A stretch of DNA of 50,777 nucleotides, taken from TM7 phylum sp. oral taxon 352 (GTDB lineage Bacteria; Patescibacteriota; Saccharimonadia; Saccharimonadales; Saccharimonadaceae). Location of the stretch: positions 1 to 50,777 of the forward strand of contig SDRQ01000005.1 of the NCBI GenBank assembly GCA_007845355.1, read 5' to 3'. The first letter of the stretch is position 1. Every line of letters begins with the position of its first letter. Of this stretch, positions 15,183 to 22,613 are shown piece by piece. A program made the position numbers and the translations under genes. Under the pieces are notes generated by a model. The model was not told the DNA's origin, searched no databases, and was given only the letters and a program-made list of their open reading frames with translations.

Positions 15183-16205
15183 ATGGCTGTAACAAGAATA
15201 GCAATTAACGGCTTCGGGCGAATCGGACGCAATGCGTTTAAGATTGCTAACGAGCGAAGCGACTTGGAGATTGTCGCGATCAATGATTTGACTGACACGA
15301 AAACTTTGGCGTATTTGTTGAAGCATGATAGCAATTACGGTGAGTACGGACGTCAAGTTGATTTTACGGAAAACGAACTGATTATTGAGGGCAAGTCGGT
15401 TAAGGTGCTGGCTGAGAAAGATCCAGAAAATCTGCCGTGGCGAGATTTGGGAATTGATGTGGTGATTGAATCGACAGGATTTTTCACCGATAAAGATGGT
15501 GCGGGCAAGCACTTAACGGCTGGCGCAAAGCGTGTGGTTATCAGTGGTCCGACGAAGTCTGAGGGAGTCGATACAATTGTTTTAGGAACTAACGACGACA
15601 AGGTGAAAAACGCGACACCAATCGTATCTAATGCTAGTTGTACGACCAATTCTTTGGGTGCGGTTATGGCGATTTTGGACGCGGAGTTTGGCGTTGAAAA
15701 GTCAATGCTAACGACGGTGCACAGTTATACGGCTAGTCAAAAGCTTCAGGATGCGCCATCCAAGGATCTTAGAGAAGGTCGCAACGCCGCCGAAAACATT
15801 GTTCCGACTACGACTGGCGCCGCAATTGCTGTAACTAAAACCTTGCCGCAACTAACTGGAAAATTTGATGGACTTAGCGTGCGCGTACCGACTCCAGTGG
15901 TGTCGCTTAGCGACGTGACGGCGCTTCTCAGAAAAGATGTGACTGTCGAGCAGGTAAATGACGCGTTCAAAAAAGCCGCACAAAGTAATTTCTATCAAGG
16001 CATTTTGGGTGTTTCTGAGGAACCTTTGGTGAGCCGTGACTTCATTGGCAATTCATATTCGGGGATTGTCGATCTTCCGTTGACGAAGGTAGTTGGTGGT
16101 AATTTGATCAAGGTTATGGTCTGGTATGACAATGAATGGGGCTATTCTAATCGGCTGGTTGAACTGGTGGCGGATGTGGCGTATTATCTGAAAAAGAGTG
16201 AATAG
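15183..16205 (+). CDS. gap: Glyceraldehyde-3-phosphate dehydrogenase
   Basis: 340 aa, full length. It oxidises glyceraldehyde-3-phosphate to 1,3-bisphosphoglycerate with NAD(P). The nucleotide fold starts INGFGRIGRNAFKIA; Asp (VAINDLTD) after the second strand favours NAD. The catalytic Cys is in SNASCTTNSLG near residue 153, and the C-terminal WYDNEWGYSNRLVEL is canonical. GGGAGGG precedes the ATG. It opens the carbohydrate cluster that continues with rpiB, but an intrinsic terminator (16254-16280) and an oppositely oriented cassette separate them. Confidence 0.97.
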   Translation: MAVTRIAINGFGRIGRNAFKIANERSDLEIVAINDLTDTKTLAYLLKHDSNYGEYGRQVDFTENELIIEGKSVKVLAEKDPENLPWRDLGIDVVIESTGFFTDKDGAGKHLTAGAKRVVISGPTKSEGVDTIVLGTNDDKVKNATPIVSNASCTTNSLGAVMAILDAEFGVEKSMLTTVHSYTASQKLQDAPSKDLREGRNAAENIVPTTTGAAIAVTKTLPQLTGKFDGLSVRVPTPVVSLSDVTALLRKDVTVEQVNDAFKKAAQSNFYQGILGVSEEPLVSRDFIGNSYSGIVDLPLTKVVGGNLIKVMVWYDNEWGYSNRLVELVADVAYYLKKSE

Positions 16206-16229
16206 GGACATCTTCCAAAAAGGAAATAA

Positions 16230-16252
16230 CCCCGCACCGTGATAGTGCGGGG
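16230..16252 (-). terminator. Hairpin ending cassette 1 (and following gap)
   Basis: Perfect 8-bp stem CCCCGCAC (16230-16237) with GTGCGGGG (16245-16252). Read on the minus strand it is followed by TTATTTCC. A further stem, CGCGCC/GGCGCG (16299-16317), lies directly after the cassette stop. Confidence 0.65.
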
Positions 16253-16253
16253 A

Positions 16254-16280
16254 CGCCGGGATTTCCGGCGGTTTTGTTTT
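16254..16280 (+). terminator. Intrinsic terminator of gap
   Basis: Stem CGCCGG (16254-16259) with CCGGCG (16265-16270), followed by a T-rich tract (GTTTTGTTTT). Confidence 0.8.
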
Positions 16281-16324
16281 ACAGAATATTTATCTTAGCG
16301 CGCCTTCTGCTGGCGCGTAGCATC

Positions 16325-16708
16325 TCAGTCCTTCTCGGACTCATTCTCCTTGGACTCATTGACCCCAAAGGATTTCACCAGAGATTTCACCAACTTTTTT
16401 TTGGCGACCTCTCTACGGTGCTGCTTGACGGCTTCGAGCACGATACCCGTCGCCAAAAAGGCGATGGCCGCCCAGGCAGGAGCGTCATACGCTGCCGTCG
16501 GCAACGAGGATACTCCCGGATACGGTACCTCCTCCGCTGCTTCCTTCCACGCACTCATGACAAGTGCGATATGGATGACACCGAATTCGGCTGCAGCGAG
16601 CACGCTCGCTCTAACCAGTCGGCGACGGTGCAGTGCCTCAGTCAAAGCTGCGGACAGTCCTCCCACCAAGGCAAAAACCGTGATGGTAGTCAAAATCTCA
16701 GTAGACAT
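16325..16708 (-). CDS. Cassette 1: small membrane protein, 127 aa
   Basis: ATG 16706-16708 was chosen because AGGAGG precedes it; a longer frame to 16843 covers only the leader. The protein begins MSTEILTTITVFALVGG and has three likely membrane helices (residues about 6-24, 36-53 and 78-97) and a basic then acidic tail rich in Lys and Glu. No family recognised. It has its own promoter (16815-16843), a roughly 100-base leader with four successive stems and a terminal hairpin. It lies tail-to-tail with gap and divergent from rpiB. Codons end in C or G (GTC, GCC, CTC) far more than in the neighbours. It shares this architecture with cassettes 2-4. Confidence 0.7.
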   Translation of the reverse strand: MSTEILTTITVFALVGGLSAALTEALHRRRLVRASVLAAAEFGVIHIALVMSAWKEAAEEVPYPGVSSLPTAAYDAPAWAAIAFLATGIVLEAVKQHRREVAKKKLVKSLVKSFGVNESKENESEKD

Positions 16709-16808
16709 GATTTCTCCTCCTGGAGAAAATTTTGAGGTGCAGCCTTTCAAAGCCGCAACCTCAAGCGGAGTGAACTCTCCGCGAGTTTGCTTTTCGGCTT
16801 GAAAAGCT
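16709..16808 (-). promoter_or_regulatory. Structured leader of cassette 1
   Basis: From the predicted start of transcription, four stems follow in 100 bases. They are GCTTTTC/GAAAAGC (16807-16789) at the very 5' end; GCGGAG/CTCCGC; an imperfect stem starting GAGGT and ending ACCTC; and TTTCTCC/GGAGAAA with loop AGGA (16728-16711). The last includes the Shine-Dalgarno, so initiation could be blocked when it is folded. Confidence 0.6.
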
Positions 16809-16814
16809 AATATA

Positions 16815-16843
16815 TGTATATCATACCAGTCACAAGATGTCAA
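16815..16843 (-). promoter_or_regulatory. Promoter of cassette 1
   Basis: TTGACA (16843-16838), 17-base spacer, TATACA (16820-16815). The 56-bp block 16802-16857 aligns without gaps to 44188-44243 ahead of cassette 4: AAAAGCTAATATAT, ATGTCAAT and TTTGTCAAA occur at identical spacing. Confidence 0.8.
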
Positions 16844-16919
16844 TGCTCTTTGTCAAATAGACATGCTTCACCCCTGGAGTAATCTCCGACTTCTCCTTGC
16901 GAAAATCACCGAAAACGCT

Positions 16920-16925
16920 TATACT
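16920..16925 (+). promoter_or_regulatory. -10 box of rpiB, leaderless
   Basis: TATACT with 6 bases to ATG 16932. Confidence 0.65.
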
Positions 16926-16931
16926 AAAATT

Positions 16932-17384
16932 ATGAAAATCTACCTCGGATCTGATCATCGCGGCTTTATGTTGAAGGAAAAAGTTTTTGCCTATTTGGTT
17001 AAGAACGGCTATGACGTTCAAGACGTCGGCGGTGTAGAATTAAATCCTGATGACGATTTTCCGCAATTCGCACAGGCGGCAGCGTTAAAGGTCATTGGTG
17101 ATGATAGCAAAGATCCGCGTGCGATATTAATTTGCGGCGGTGGACAAGGAATGTGTATGGCGGCGAACCGCTTTAAGGGAATCCGAGCTAGCGTGATTTG
17201 GGATGCGTTTGAGGCAAAGATGACGCGCCAAGATAACGATTCGAATGTTTTATGTTTGCCGGCGCGAGTTTTGGAAGATAATGAGTCTGCTTGGAAGGGG
17301 ATTGTGGAAACATGGCTGAACACTCCTTATGCGAATGCTCCGCGATTTAATAGGCGTAATGCGCAATTGGATGAATTGTCATGA
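16932..17384 (+). CDS. rpiB: Ribose-5-phosphate isomerase B
   Basis: 150 aa from ATG 16932. An in-frame ATG at 16863 would add 23 residues outside the family and lies before the -10 box. RpiB/LacAB landmarks are the N-terminal IYLGSDHRGFMLKEKV, DVGG, the ICGGGQGMCMAANRFKGIRASV loop and the DNDSNVLCLPARVL segment. The usual active-site Cys of the loop region is present as LICGGG. It interconverts ribose-5-phosphate and ribulose-5-phosphate. It overlaps rpe by 4 bases (ATGA) and starts the pentose-phosphate operon. Confidence 0.95.
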   Translation: MKIYLGSDHRGFMLKEKVFAYLVKNGYDVQDVGGVELNPDDDFPQFAQAAALKVIGDDSKDPRAILICGGGQGMCMAANRFKGIRASVIWDAFEAKMTRQDNDSNVLCLPARVLEDNESAWKGIVETWLNTPYANAPRFNRRNAQLDELS

Positions 17385-18031
17385 GTAATTCTGTAATCGC
17401 ACCAGCAATTTTGGCGGAAAATGCCGATCAATATAAAGAGCAGGTTGATAAGATAACTGGGCTTGTTGAGCGTGTGCATATTGATATTTCTGATGGCGAA
17501 TTTGCTCCAACTTTGACTGTTGGAATTTCAGAATTATGGGCGCCAGAAGGTTGGATGATTGATATTCACGCAATGGTTAATGATGTTGCTGAGTATGTTC
17601 CGAAGTTGATTGCCTTAAGGCCGCATATGATTATTGTTCACGCAGAGGCGACGGGGGATGTGAAGACTGCGCTTATGCAGATTCGTCAAGCTGGGATTAT
17701 GGCGGGGCTGGCATTACTTAAGCCAACGGTTCCGCGAACGGTTGAGGAATTGATAAAAATAGCAGATCATGTGATGATTTTTAGCGGTGAGTTGGGGCGA
17801 TTTGGCGGCACTGCTAGTCTTATGCAACTAGAAAAAATACGACTTATTAAAGCTATTAATCCAAATGTTGAAATCGGCTGGGACGGTGGAGTGGCGGTAG
17901 ATAATGCGTACAGTTTGGTTCAGGGCGGTGTTAACGTTCTGAATGTTGGGGGCGTTATTCAGAAATCGTCAGATCCGCGCGCCATTTTCTCCAGATTACA
18001 GCAGGAGATTAATAAAACGAGCGTGCTTTAA
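17381..18031 (+). CDS. rpe: Ribulose-phosphate 3-epimerase family protein
   Basis: 216 aa TIM barrel. It interconverts ribulose-5-phosphate and xylulose-5-phosphate. Visible landmarks are the N-terminal VIAPAILAENADQYKEQV, HIDISDGEFAPTLTVG (the family's D-x-M-D-G-x-F-V-P), IDIHAMVND, GLALLKPTVP, and the phosphate-binding IGWDGGVAVDNAYSL and LNVGGVIQKS. Several family positions differ (IDISDG for V-D-V-M-D-G, HAMV for H-L-M-V), so it is a divergent Rpe; context between rpiB and transketolase supports the call. It overlaps both neighbours. Confidence 0.88.
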   Translation: MSNSVIAPAILAENADQYKEQVDKITGLVERVHIDISDGEFAPTLTVGISELWAPEGWMIDIHAMVNDVAEYVPKLIALRPHMIIVHAEATGDVKTALMQIRQAGIMAGLALLKPTVPRTVEELIKIADHVMIFSGELGRFGGTASLMQLEKIRLIKAINPNVEIGWDGGVAVDNAYSLVQGGVNVLNVGGVIQKSSDPRAIFSRLQQEINKTSVL

Positions 18032-18867
18032 TGAATGTCGACCAAATAGTGAAATTGAAGAAAATATCGCAACAATTACGAAAGTCTGTTATTCGCGAAT
18101 TATCAGCGGCTGGTTCGGGTCATTCGGCTGGTTGCTTGGGATTCGCTGATGTTATGGCGGTTTTGTATTTTCACGCCATGCAACTAGATCCTGAGAATCC
18201 TAATTGGGAAGATCGGGATATTTTCGTGATGAGTAACGGCCATTATGCGCCGCTTTTATATGTGACGCTGGCGGAGCGGGGATTTTTCGATAAAAAAGAG
18301 TTGGCTAATTTGCGAAAATTTGGCTCCAAACTTCAAGGTCATCCAGAACGCGGCAGTTTACCGGGAATTGAAACAACTAGCGGTCCTCTGGGTTGTGGTC
18401 TAAGTCAGGCGGCGGGCATGGCGTATTCATTGCAATATTTGGGCGGCAATTCTGGGCGATTCGTTTACTGCAGTTTGGGCGATGGCGAGCTTGACGAAGG
18501 GAATATTTGGGAAGCGGCGATGTTTGCGAAAAAATATAATCTGGCGAATTTGATTGCGATTGTTGATAGAAATAATATTCAGATTGGTGGCGATACAGAG
18601 AAGGTAATGCCGCTAGGTGATTTGGCGGACAAATGGCGAAGTTTTGGCTGGGATGCGCAGGAAATTGACGGGCATGATCATTTGGCGATAATTCAGGCAA
18701 TTGATAAGGCAAAGAATTCTTGGCAGCCGAGCGTGATAATTGCGCATACAATTCCTGGTTGTGGCGTTGATTTTATGGAATATGATTACCGTTGGCATGG
18801 AAAATCTCCAAACGCCGAGGAAGCGGAGCGGGCGCTTGCTCAATTGAGTGAAGGAGGTGGCGAATGA
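18031..18867 (+). CDS. Transketolase, N-terminal subunit
   Basis: 278 aa, the thiamine-diphosphate-binding half of a split transketolase. Landmarks are SGHSAGCLGFADVMAVLYF, GHYAPLLYVTLAERG, the GIETTSGPLGCGLSQAAGMAYS loop and the TPP motif GDGELDEGNIWEAAMFA ending in VDRNN. Its stop overlaps the start of the C-terminal subunit by 4 bases (ATGA), which should keep the two in step. It moves two-carbon units between sugar phosphates. Confidence 0.95.
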   Translation: MNVDQIVKLKKISQQLRKSVIRELSAAGSGHSAGCLGFADVMAVLYFHAMQLDPENPNWEDRDIFVMSNGHYAPLLYVTLAERGFFDKKELANLRKFGSKLQGHPERGSLPGIETTSGPLGCGLSQAAGMAYSLQYLGGNSGRFVYCSLGDGELDEGNIWEAAMFAKKYNLANLIAIVDRNNIQIGGDTEKVMPLGDLADKWRSFGWDAQEIDGHDHLAIIQAIDKAKNSWQPSVIIAHTIPGCGVDFMEYDYRWHGKSPNAEEAERALAQLSEGGGE

Positions 18868-19826
18868 GTTTCTTAATGGAAAATTGGCAGAATTTGGAAC
18901 TTGCGGCAATTCGGATGGGCTTTGGCGAAGGCTTGGTAGATATTGCGAAGAAAAATAATTTGGTGGTGGCGTTGAGCGCGGATTTGATGGAGAGCGTTGG
19001 CTTTGGCAAGTTTTACGAGGAAATCGGGAGTCCGCGGGTAATTGAAGTTGGTGTGGCGGAGCAGAATTTGGTTACCGTGGCGTCTGGATTGGCGGCTATG
19101 GGAAATATTCCGTTTGCGGCCAGTTATGCGGCGTTTAGTCCGGGTCGCAATTGGGAGCAGATTCGAACGACTATTTGTCTGAACAATCAGCCAGTTAAGC
19201 TGATAGGCTCTCATGCTGGGCTAAACGTTGGTCCGGACGGTGCGACGCATCAAATGTTGGAAGATATTGCGCTGATGCGAAGTTTGCCTAATATGGTGGT
19301 TTTGGCGCCAGGCGACGCTAATGAAGCCAAGCTAATGGCGGCGGCAATGGCTGGAGATAAACGCCCGAATTACGTAAGATTGCCAAGAGAAAAAACACCG
19401 CTGTTCCTAAATCAATCTACTTTTGAGATTGGAAAAAGTTATACATTGAGGCGAGGTAAAGATGCTGCCTTGTTTGGAACTGGCGTGATGACTTATCAAT
19501 TACTGTTGGCGGCGGAAAAGCTCGCGAATGAATATGACATTCAGGCGGAAGTGATTCATTTTCCGACGATTAAGCCACTGGATGAAGAGGTCGTACTTGA
19601 CGCGGCTCAAAAATGCCAAGCCGTTATTACGGCGGAAGAGGGGCAGATTACTGGTGGATTTGGTTCGAGTGTGACAGAAGTTCTTAGTGAGAATTTGCCT
19701 GTGAAGATGAAGCGAATTGGTGTCAATGACGCGTTTGGAGAGTCGGGCAAGATGTCTGAATTGTGGAAAAAGCACGGTTTGGATGTCGATTCAATTGTTC
19801 GTAGTGTTGTCAATTTTCTCCAGTGA
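18864..19826 (+). CDS. Transketolase, C-terminal subunit
   Basis: 320 aa, with the pyrimidine-binding and C-terminal domains. The region VALSADLMESVGFGKF, then VGVAEQNLVTVASGLAAMG with the catalytic Glu, is typical of transketolase/DXS pyrimidine domains. KLIGSHAGLNVGPDGATHQMLEDIALMRSLPNMVVLAPGDANE is strongly transketolase-like. The C-terminal domain has AVITAEEGQITGGFGSSVTE. It pairs with the preceding gene. Shine-Dalgarno AAGGAGG lies inside the end of that gene. Confidence 0.95.
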   Translation: MSFLMENWQNLELAAIRMGFGEGLVDIAKKNNLVVALSADLMESVGFGKFYEEIGSPRVIEVGVAEQNLVTVASGLAAMGNIPFAASYAAFSPGRNWEQIRTTICLNNQPVKLIGSHAGLNVGPDGATHQMLEDIALMRSLPNMVVLAPGDANEAKLMAAAMAGDKRPNYVRLPREKTPLFLNQSTFEIGKSYTLRRGKDAALFGTGVMTYQLLLAAEKLANEYDIQAEVIHFPTIKPLDEEVVLDAAQKCQAVITAEEGQITGGFGSSVTEVLSENLPVKMKRIGVNDAFGESGKMSELWKKHGLDVDSIVRSVVNFLQ

Positions 19827-19827
19827 A

Positions 19828-19893
19828 AAACCCGCCAGGAGCTACTGCCAAGATCTAATTAAAGACCTCAAAGCGGTAGTCCTGACGGGTTGT
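19828..19893 (-). terminator. Large-stem terminator of cassette 2
   Basis: Imperfect stem of about 18 bp between 19828-19848 and 19873-19893 around a 24-base loop. On the minus strand it ends GGCGGGTTTTTC, a clear U-tract, so it terminates cassette 2; the A-run on the plus strand makes it a poorer terminator for transketolase. Confidence 0.75.
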
Positions 19894-19896
19894 GCG

Positions 19897-20091
19897 TTAT
19901 CTACGATGATGTTTCATACCGTAGATAATCGAGAGGAGTGAGATACTCCCCAGCGCAAATGCCACTCCCTCGAGCGGTCCATAGACCGCTAGTAGACAGA
20001 TAAGTGCTGCCCACCATGCTGCACAGAGTAGCACGATAATAGCCAAGAACGATACGCCTACAAAATATGCCATGCGTACGATAGGGCTCAT
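19897..20091 (-). CDS. Cassette 2: small membrane protein, 64 aa
   Basis: It begins MSPIVRMAYFVGVSFLAIIV and has two membrane helices (residues about 6-27 and 29-56) with a short basic tail (MKHHRR). No family recognised. The ATG follows AGGAAGGAAGAG. It has its own promoter (20173-20201), a leader with paired segments and a U-tract terminator. It lies tail-to-tail with transketolase and divergent from fba, interrupting the sugar operon without breaking any gene. Confidence 0.65.
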   Translation of the reverse strand: MSPIVRMAYFVGVSFLAIIVLLCAAWWAALICLLAVYGPLEGVAFALGSISLLSIIYGMKHHRR

Positions 20092-20166
20092 TTCTCTTCC
20101 TTCCTGAAAAGAAAACGCTCAAGACCAAAGGGCTCTTTTGCCCCTAGGAAAGCCTCGAGCAAAAGT
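20092..20166 (-). promoter_or_regulatory. Structured leader of cassette 2
   Basis: The predicted transcript starts near ACTTTTGC. CTTTTGC (20165-20159) can pair with GCAAAAG (20141-20135). An alternative longer fold pairs GCTC with GAGC and CCTAGGGGC with GCCCTTTGG. Confidence 0.5.
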
Positions 20167-20172
20167 TATTTT

Positions 20173-20201
20173 ATGTTACCACCAAAATAACATAATGTCA
20201 A
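20173..20201 (-). promoter_or_regulatory. Promoter of cassette 2
   Basis: TTGACA (20201-20196), 17-base spacer, TAACAT (20178-20173). The -35 lies within ATTGACAT, as in cassettes 1 and 4. Confidence 0.75.
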
Positions 20202-20220
20202 TTCTCTTGGCATAGCGGGC

Positions 20221-20239
20221 GGTAATTGATATAATTACC
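20221..20239 (+). promoter_or_regulatory. Palindrome over the fba -10 box
   Basis: GGTAATT and AATTACC are a perfect 7-bp inverted repeat around GATAT; the -10 box TATAAT (20230-20235) lies inside. It resembles an operator overlapping a promoter. Confidence 0.5.
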
Positions 20240-20260
20240 ATAAGTATTTTAGGGGGCAGT

Positions 20261-21172
20261 ATGGGATTATCGATTTCAGAGATTCGGAAAAACACGACGC
20301 GGGCGCGTCATTTAATGCAGCGGACACGGGCGCAGCGTTTTGCGGTTGGGGCGTTTAATATTGATAACCAAGAGACGTTGATTGCGGTGGCACGCGCGGC
20401 GCAAAAGCTTCAATCGCCAGTGTTGGTTGAGGTTTCTGACGCCGAAGTGAAGGCTATGGGTCTAGAGAATGTTCGCGATTTGGTGGACAATTATAAGGCT
20501 GAGTACGGAATTGAAATGTACTTGAATTTGGACCACGGTCCGACGGTTGAGGGCTGTAAGCGAGCGATTGACGCGGGTTATGAGTTTGTGCATATCGACA
20601 TTTCTCAGGCGAATCACGATGCTTCGGATGAGGAGATTATTGCGAAGACTCGTGAAGTTGTTGAATATGCCAAGTTTACTGGTGCGCTAGTGGAATCTGA
20701 GCCGCATTATTTTGGCGGAAGTTCAAATGTTCATACGGAAGATATAAATTACGAAGAAATAAAAAAGACTTTTTCTACACCAGACGGTGCCCGGGCGTTT
20801 GTCGAGGCGACTGGAATTGATACTTTTGCGGCGGCGATTGGCAATTTGCATGGCAAATATCCAGTTCCGAAAGTGTTGGATTTGGACTTGTTGGCTGACA
20901 TTCGTGAGGCGATTTATTGCCAGATTTCGTTGCACGGCGGGTCTGGCACGCCGCTACATTATTTTGAGGATGCTGCGAAAATTGGCGTTTCTAAAATCAA
21001 TATCAATTCTGATATGCGCTACGCTTTCCGAACGACTTTGGAAAAAACCTTGCGAGAAAATCCAAATGAGTACGCCATTGTTAAATTAATGCCGCCAGTT
21101 TATGCCGCCGTACAGGAAGTGGTGGAATCAAAGATTAAGGCGTTTAATTCCGTGCGAAAGGCGGTGGTTTAA
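20261..21172 (+). CDS. fba: Class II fructose-bisphosphate aldolase
   Basis: 303 aa. Zinc-dependent aldolase cleaving fructose-1,6-bisphosphate. Landmarks: FAVGAFNIDNQETL, the NLDHGPTVEGCKRAI segment with the zinc His after the catalytic Asp, ESEPHYFGGSSNVH, AIGNLHGKYP with a second zinc His, and QISLHGGSGTPLHYFEDAAKIGVSKININSDMR with the third His and the substrate loop. AGGGGGC precedes the ATG. Its TAA overlaps the ATG of the PfkB kinase gene (TAATG). Confidence 0.95.
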   Translation: MGLSISEIRKNTTRARHLMQRTRAQRFAVGAFNIDNQETLIAVARAAQKLQSPVLVEVSDAEVKAMGLENVRDLVDNYKAEYGIEMYLNLDHGPTVEGCKRAIDAGYEFVHIDISQANHDASDEEIIAKTREVVEYAKFTGALVESEPHYFGGSSNVHTEDINYEEIKKTFSTPDGARAFVEATGIDTFAAAIGNLHGKYPVPKVLDLDLLADIREAIYCQISLHGGSGTPLHYFEDAAKIGVSKININSDMRYAFRTTLEKTLRENPNEYAIVKLMPPVYAAVQEVVESKIKAFNSVRKAVV

Positions 21173-22134
21173 TGGCAAAAATTATCACCGTTGGTGCGGC
21201 GATTCAAGATGTGTTTTTAAGTCAATCAGACGCACTGACGCCAGTTTGTGAGAGTCCAGAACACTGTTTTGCGCGACTGGATTTGGGTGCGAAAGCCGAC
21301 GTAAACCAGATTCATTTTTCGACTGGCGGTGGCGCTACAAACGCTGCGGTAACGTTTTCCAGGCAAGGTCATTATGCTAGTTTTATGGGCGCGATTGGTC
21401 ATGACCCGGCGGGGCAAGCGGTAATTGCGGATTTGGATAAGGAAAATATTGATACGCATTTGGTGCGATATTCGCCAAAATATAGCACGGGATATTCAGT
21501 TTTACTATTAGCCTCAAATGGCGAGCGAACGATTTTGACGTACCGTGGCGCTTCTACTCATTATCATGAGGCGGATTTTGATTTGTCTGAAGAGGATGCG
21601 GATTGGCTATACGTTTCAACATTGGCGGGAAATATGTCAATGCTTCATAAGTTATTCCAGCAAGCCAAGCGTCGCGATATGAAAATCTGCTTTAATCCTG
21701 GGAAGAAAGAATTGGCACAAAAGGACAAATTGCTGGGATTATTGTCTGATGTTGATGTTTTAACTCTGAACAAGGAAGAAATGCAGCAATTGGTGTCTGG
21801 CGAATATTTGGAGGCCTTGGTTAGGAGAGGTTTGAGATTAGTTCCGGTCGTTTTAGTGACGGACGGCGTAAATGGCTCAATCGCAAGCGATGGAAAAACT
21901 ATCGTGCGAGCGTTGATGTATGATGACAGACCGTCAATTGACAGAACTGGCGCTGGAGATGCTTTTGCTTCGGGATTTTTGAGCGAATGGGCGCGAAGTG
22001 GCAACTTGAAAAACTCTGTAATTATGGGAAGTGCGAACGCTAGTTCGGTGGTTATGAAAATTGGAGCAAAGGCTGGAATTTTATATGCTGGCACGGTGCT
22101 TCATGCTATGCCAATTCAAGAAAGGGAATTATAA
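21172..22134 (+). CDS. PfkB/ribokinase-family carbohydrate kinase
   Basis: 320 aa. The N-terminal substrate motif STGGGATNAAVTFSRQG and the C-terminal anion-hole/catalytic motif DRTGAGDAFASGFLSEW identify the PfkB family. Sugar specificity cannot be read from sequence; the neighbours (aldolase, transketolase) suggest a sugar phosphate or a sugar feeding the pentose phosphate pathway, and a phosphofructokinase role would fit the aldolase upstream. It is coupled to both neighbours by TAATG overlaps. Confidence 0.9.
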   Translation: MAKIITVGAAIQDVFLSQSDALTPVCESPEHCFARLDLGAKADVNQIHFSTGGGATNAAVTFSRQGHYASFMGAIGHDPAGQAVIADLDKENIDTHLVRYSPKYSTGYSVLLLASNGERTILTYRGASTHYHEADFDLSEEDADWLYVSTLAGNMSMLHKLFQQAKRRDMKICFNPGKKELAQKDKLLGLLSDVDVLTLNKEEMQQLVSGEYLEALVRRGLRLVPVVLVTDGVNGSIASDGKTIVRALMYDDRPSIDRTGAGDAFASGFLSEWARSGNLKNSVIMGSANASSVVMKIGAKAGILYAGTVLHAMPIQEREL

Positions 22135-22613
22135 TGGCGCAAAATTTGGGGAAATTGTTGGGCGGTGACGCGAAAAAGCGTCGAGCATTAACCGAGCTCA
22201 GACAGATGACTAGGGATGATAGCGATGTGCGATTGATTGCGGAAATATTGGCTAGAGCGCACTCGATTATTCGATCTCTAGGTCTGGATCCGTCAAACGC
22301 TACGGCAGAAGAAATTTATCAATCACTAATGGCTGTTGCGCCGAAAGTGGACAAATGGGCGCCGTTCAAGGCTTCTGAATGGGTGCTTTTGGACGTTGAT
22401 GGGCAAGTGATTTCGTTTAATCCAATTGACATTATAAATAACTATCACTGCCAGCTACCTCTGGGGAAGCAGCAAACAACGTATGGCAAGCGAGGTCTGG
22501 GATTTGAGATTACGCGCCGATATAAAAACCACCCGCGCACATATAATCCAGCTGTGGAGCGAGTGGTTTGCCAGGGCGGAATTTGTTGGATTGAGCCGAA
22601 GCCTAAGAAATAA
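22134..22613 (+). CDS. Unknown protein, 159 aa, at the end of the sugar operon
   Basis: Not recognised. The N-terminal half is helical (KKRRALTELRQMTRDDSDV, IAEILARAHSIIRSLG). The C-terminal half has KASEWVLLDVDGQVISFNP and ends with VERVVCQGGICWIEPKPKK, with a Cys pair five residues apart. Cytosolic by composition. ATG 22134 overlaps the stop of the kinase gene, so it is translated from the same transcript, hinting at a link with carbohydrate use. It ends 1 base before the convergent LOG gene. Confidence 0.6.
   Translation: MAQNLGKLLGGDAKKRRALTELRQMTRDDSDVRLIAEILARAHSIIRSLGLDPSNATAEEIYQSLMAVAPKVDKWAPFKASEWVLLDVDGQVISFNPIDIINNYHCQLPLGKQQTTYGKRGLGFEITRRYKNHPRTYNPAVERVVCQGGICWIEPKPKK

Noticed and set aside
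16274..16802. Plus-strand open frames opposite cassette 1
   Set aside because: They have no start signals and read as the antisense of a gene with clear membrane helices, promoter and AGGAGG.
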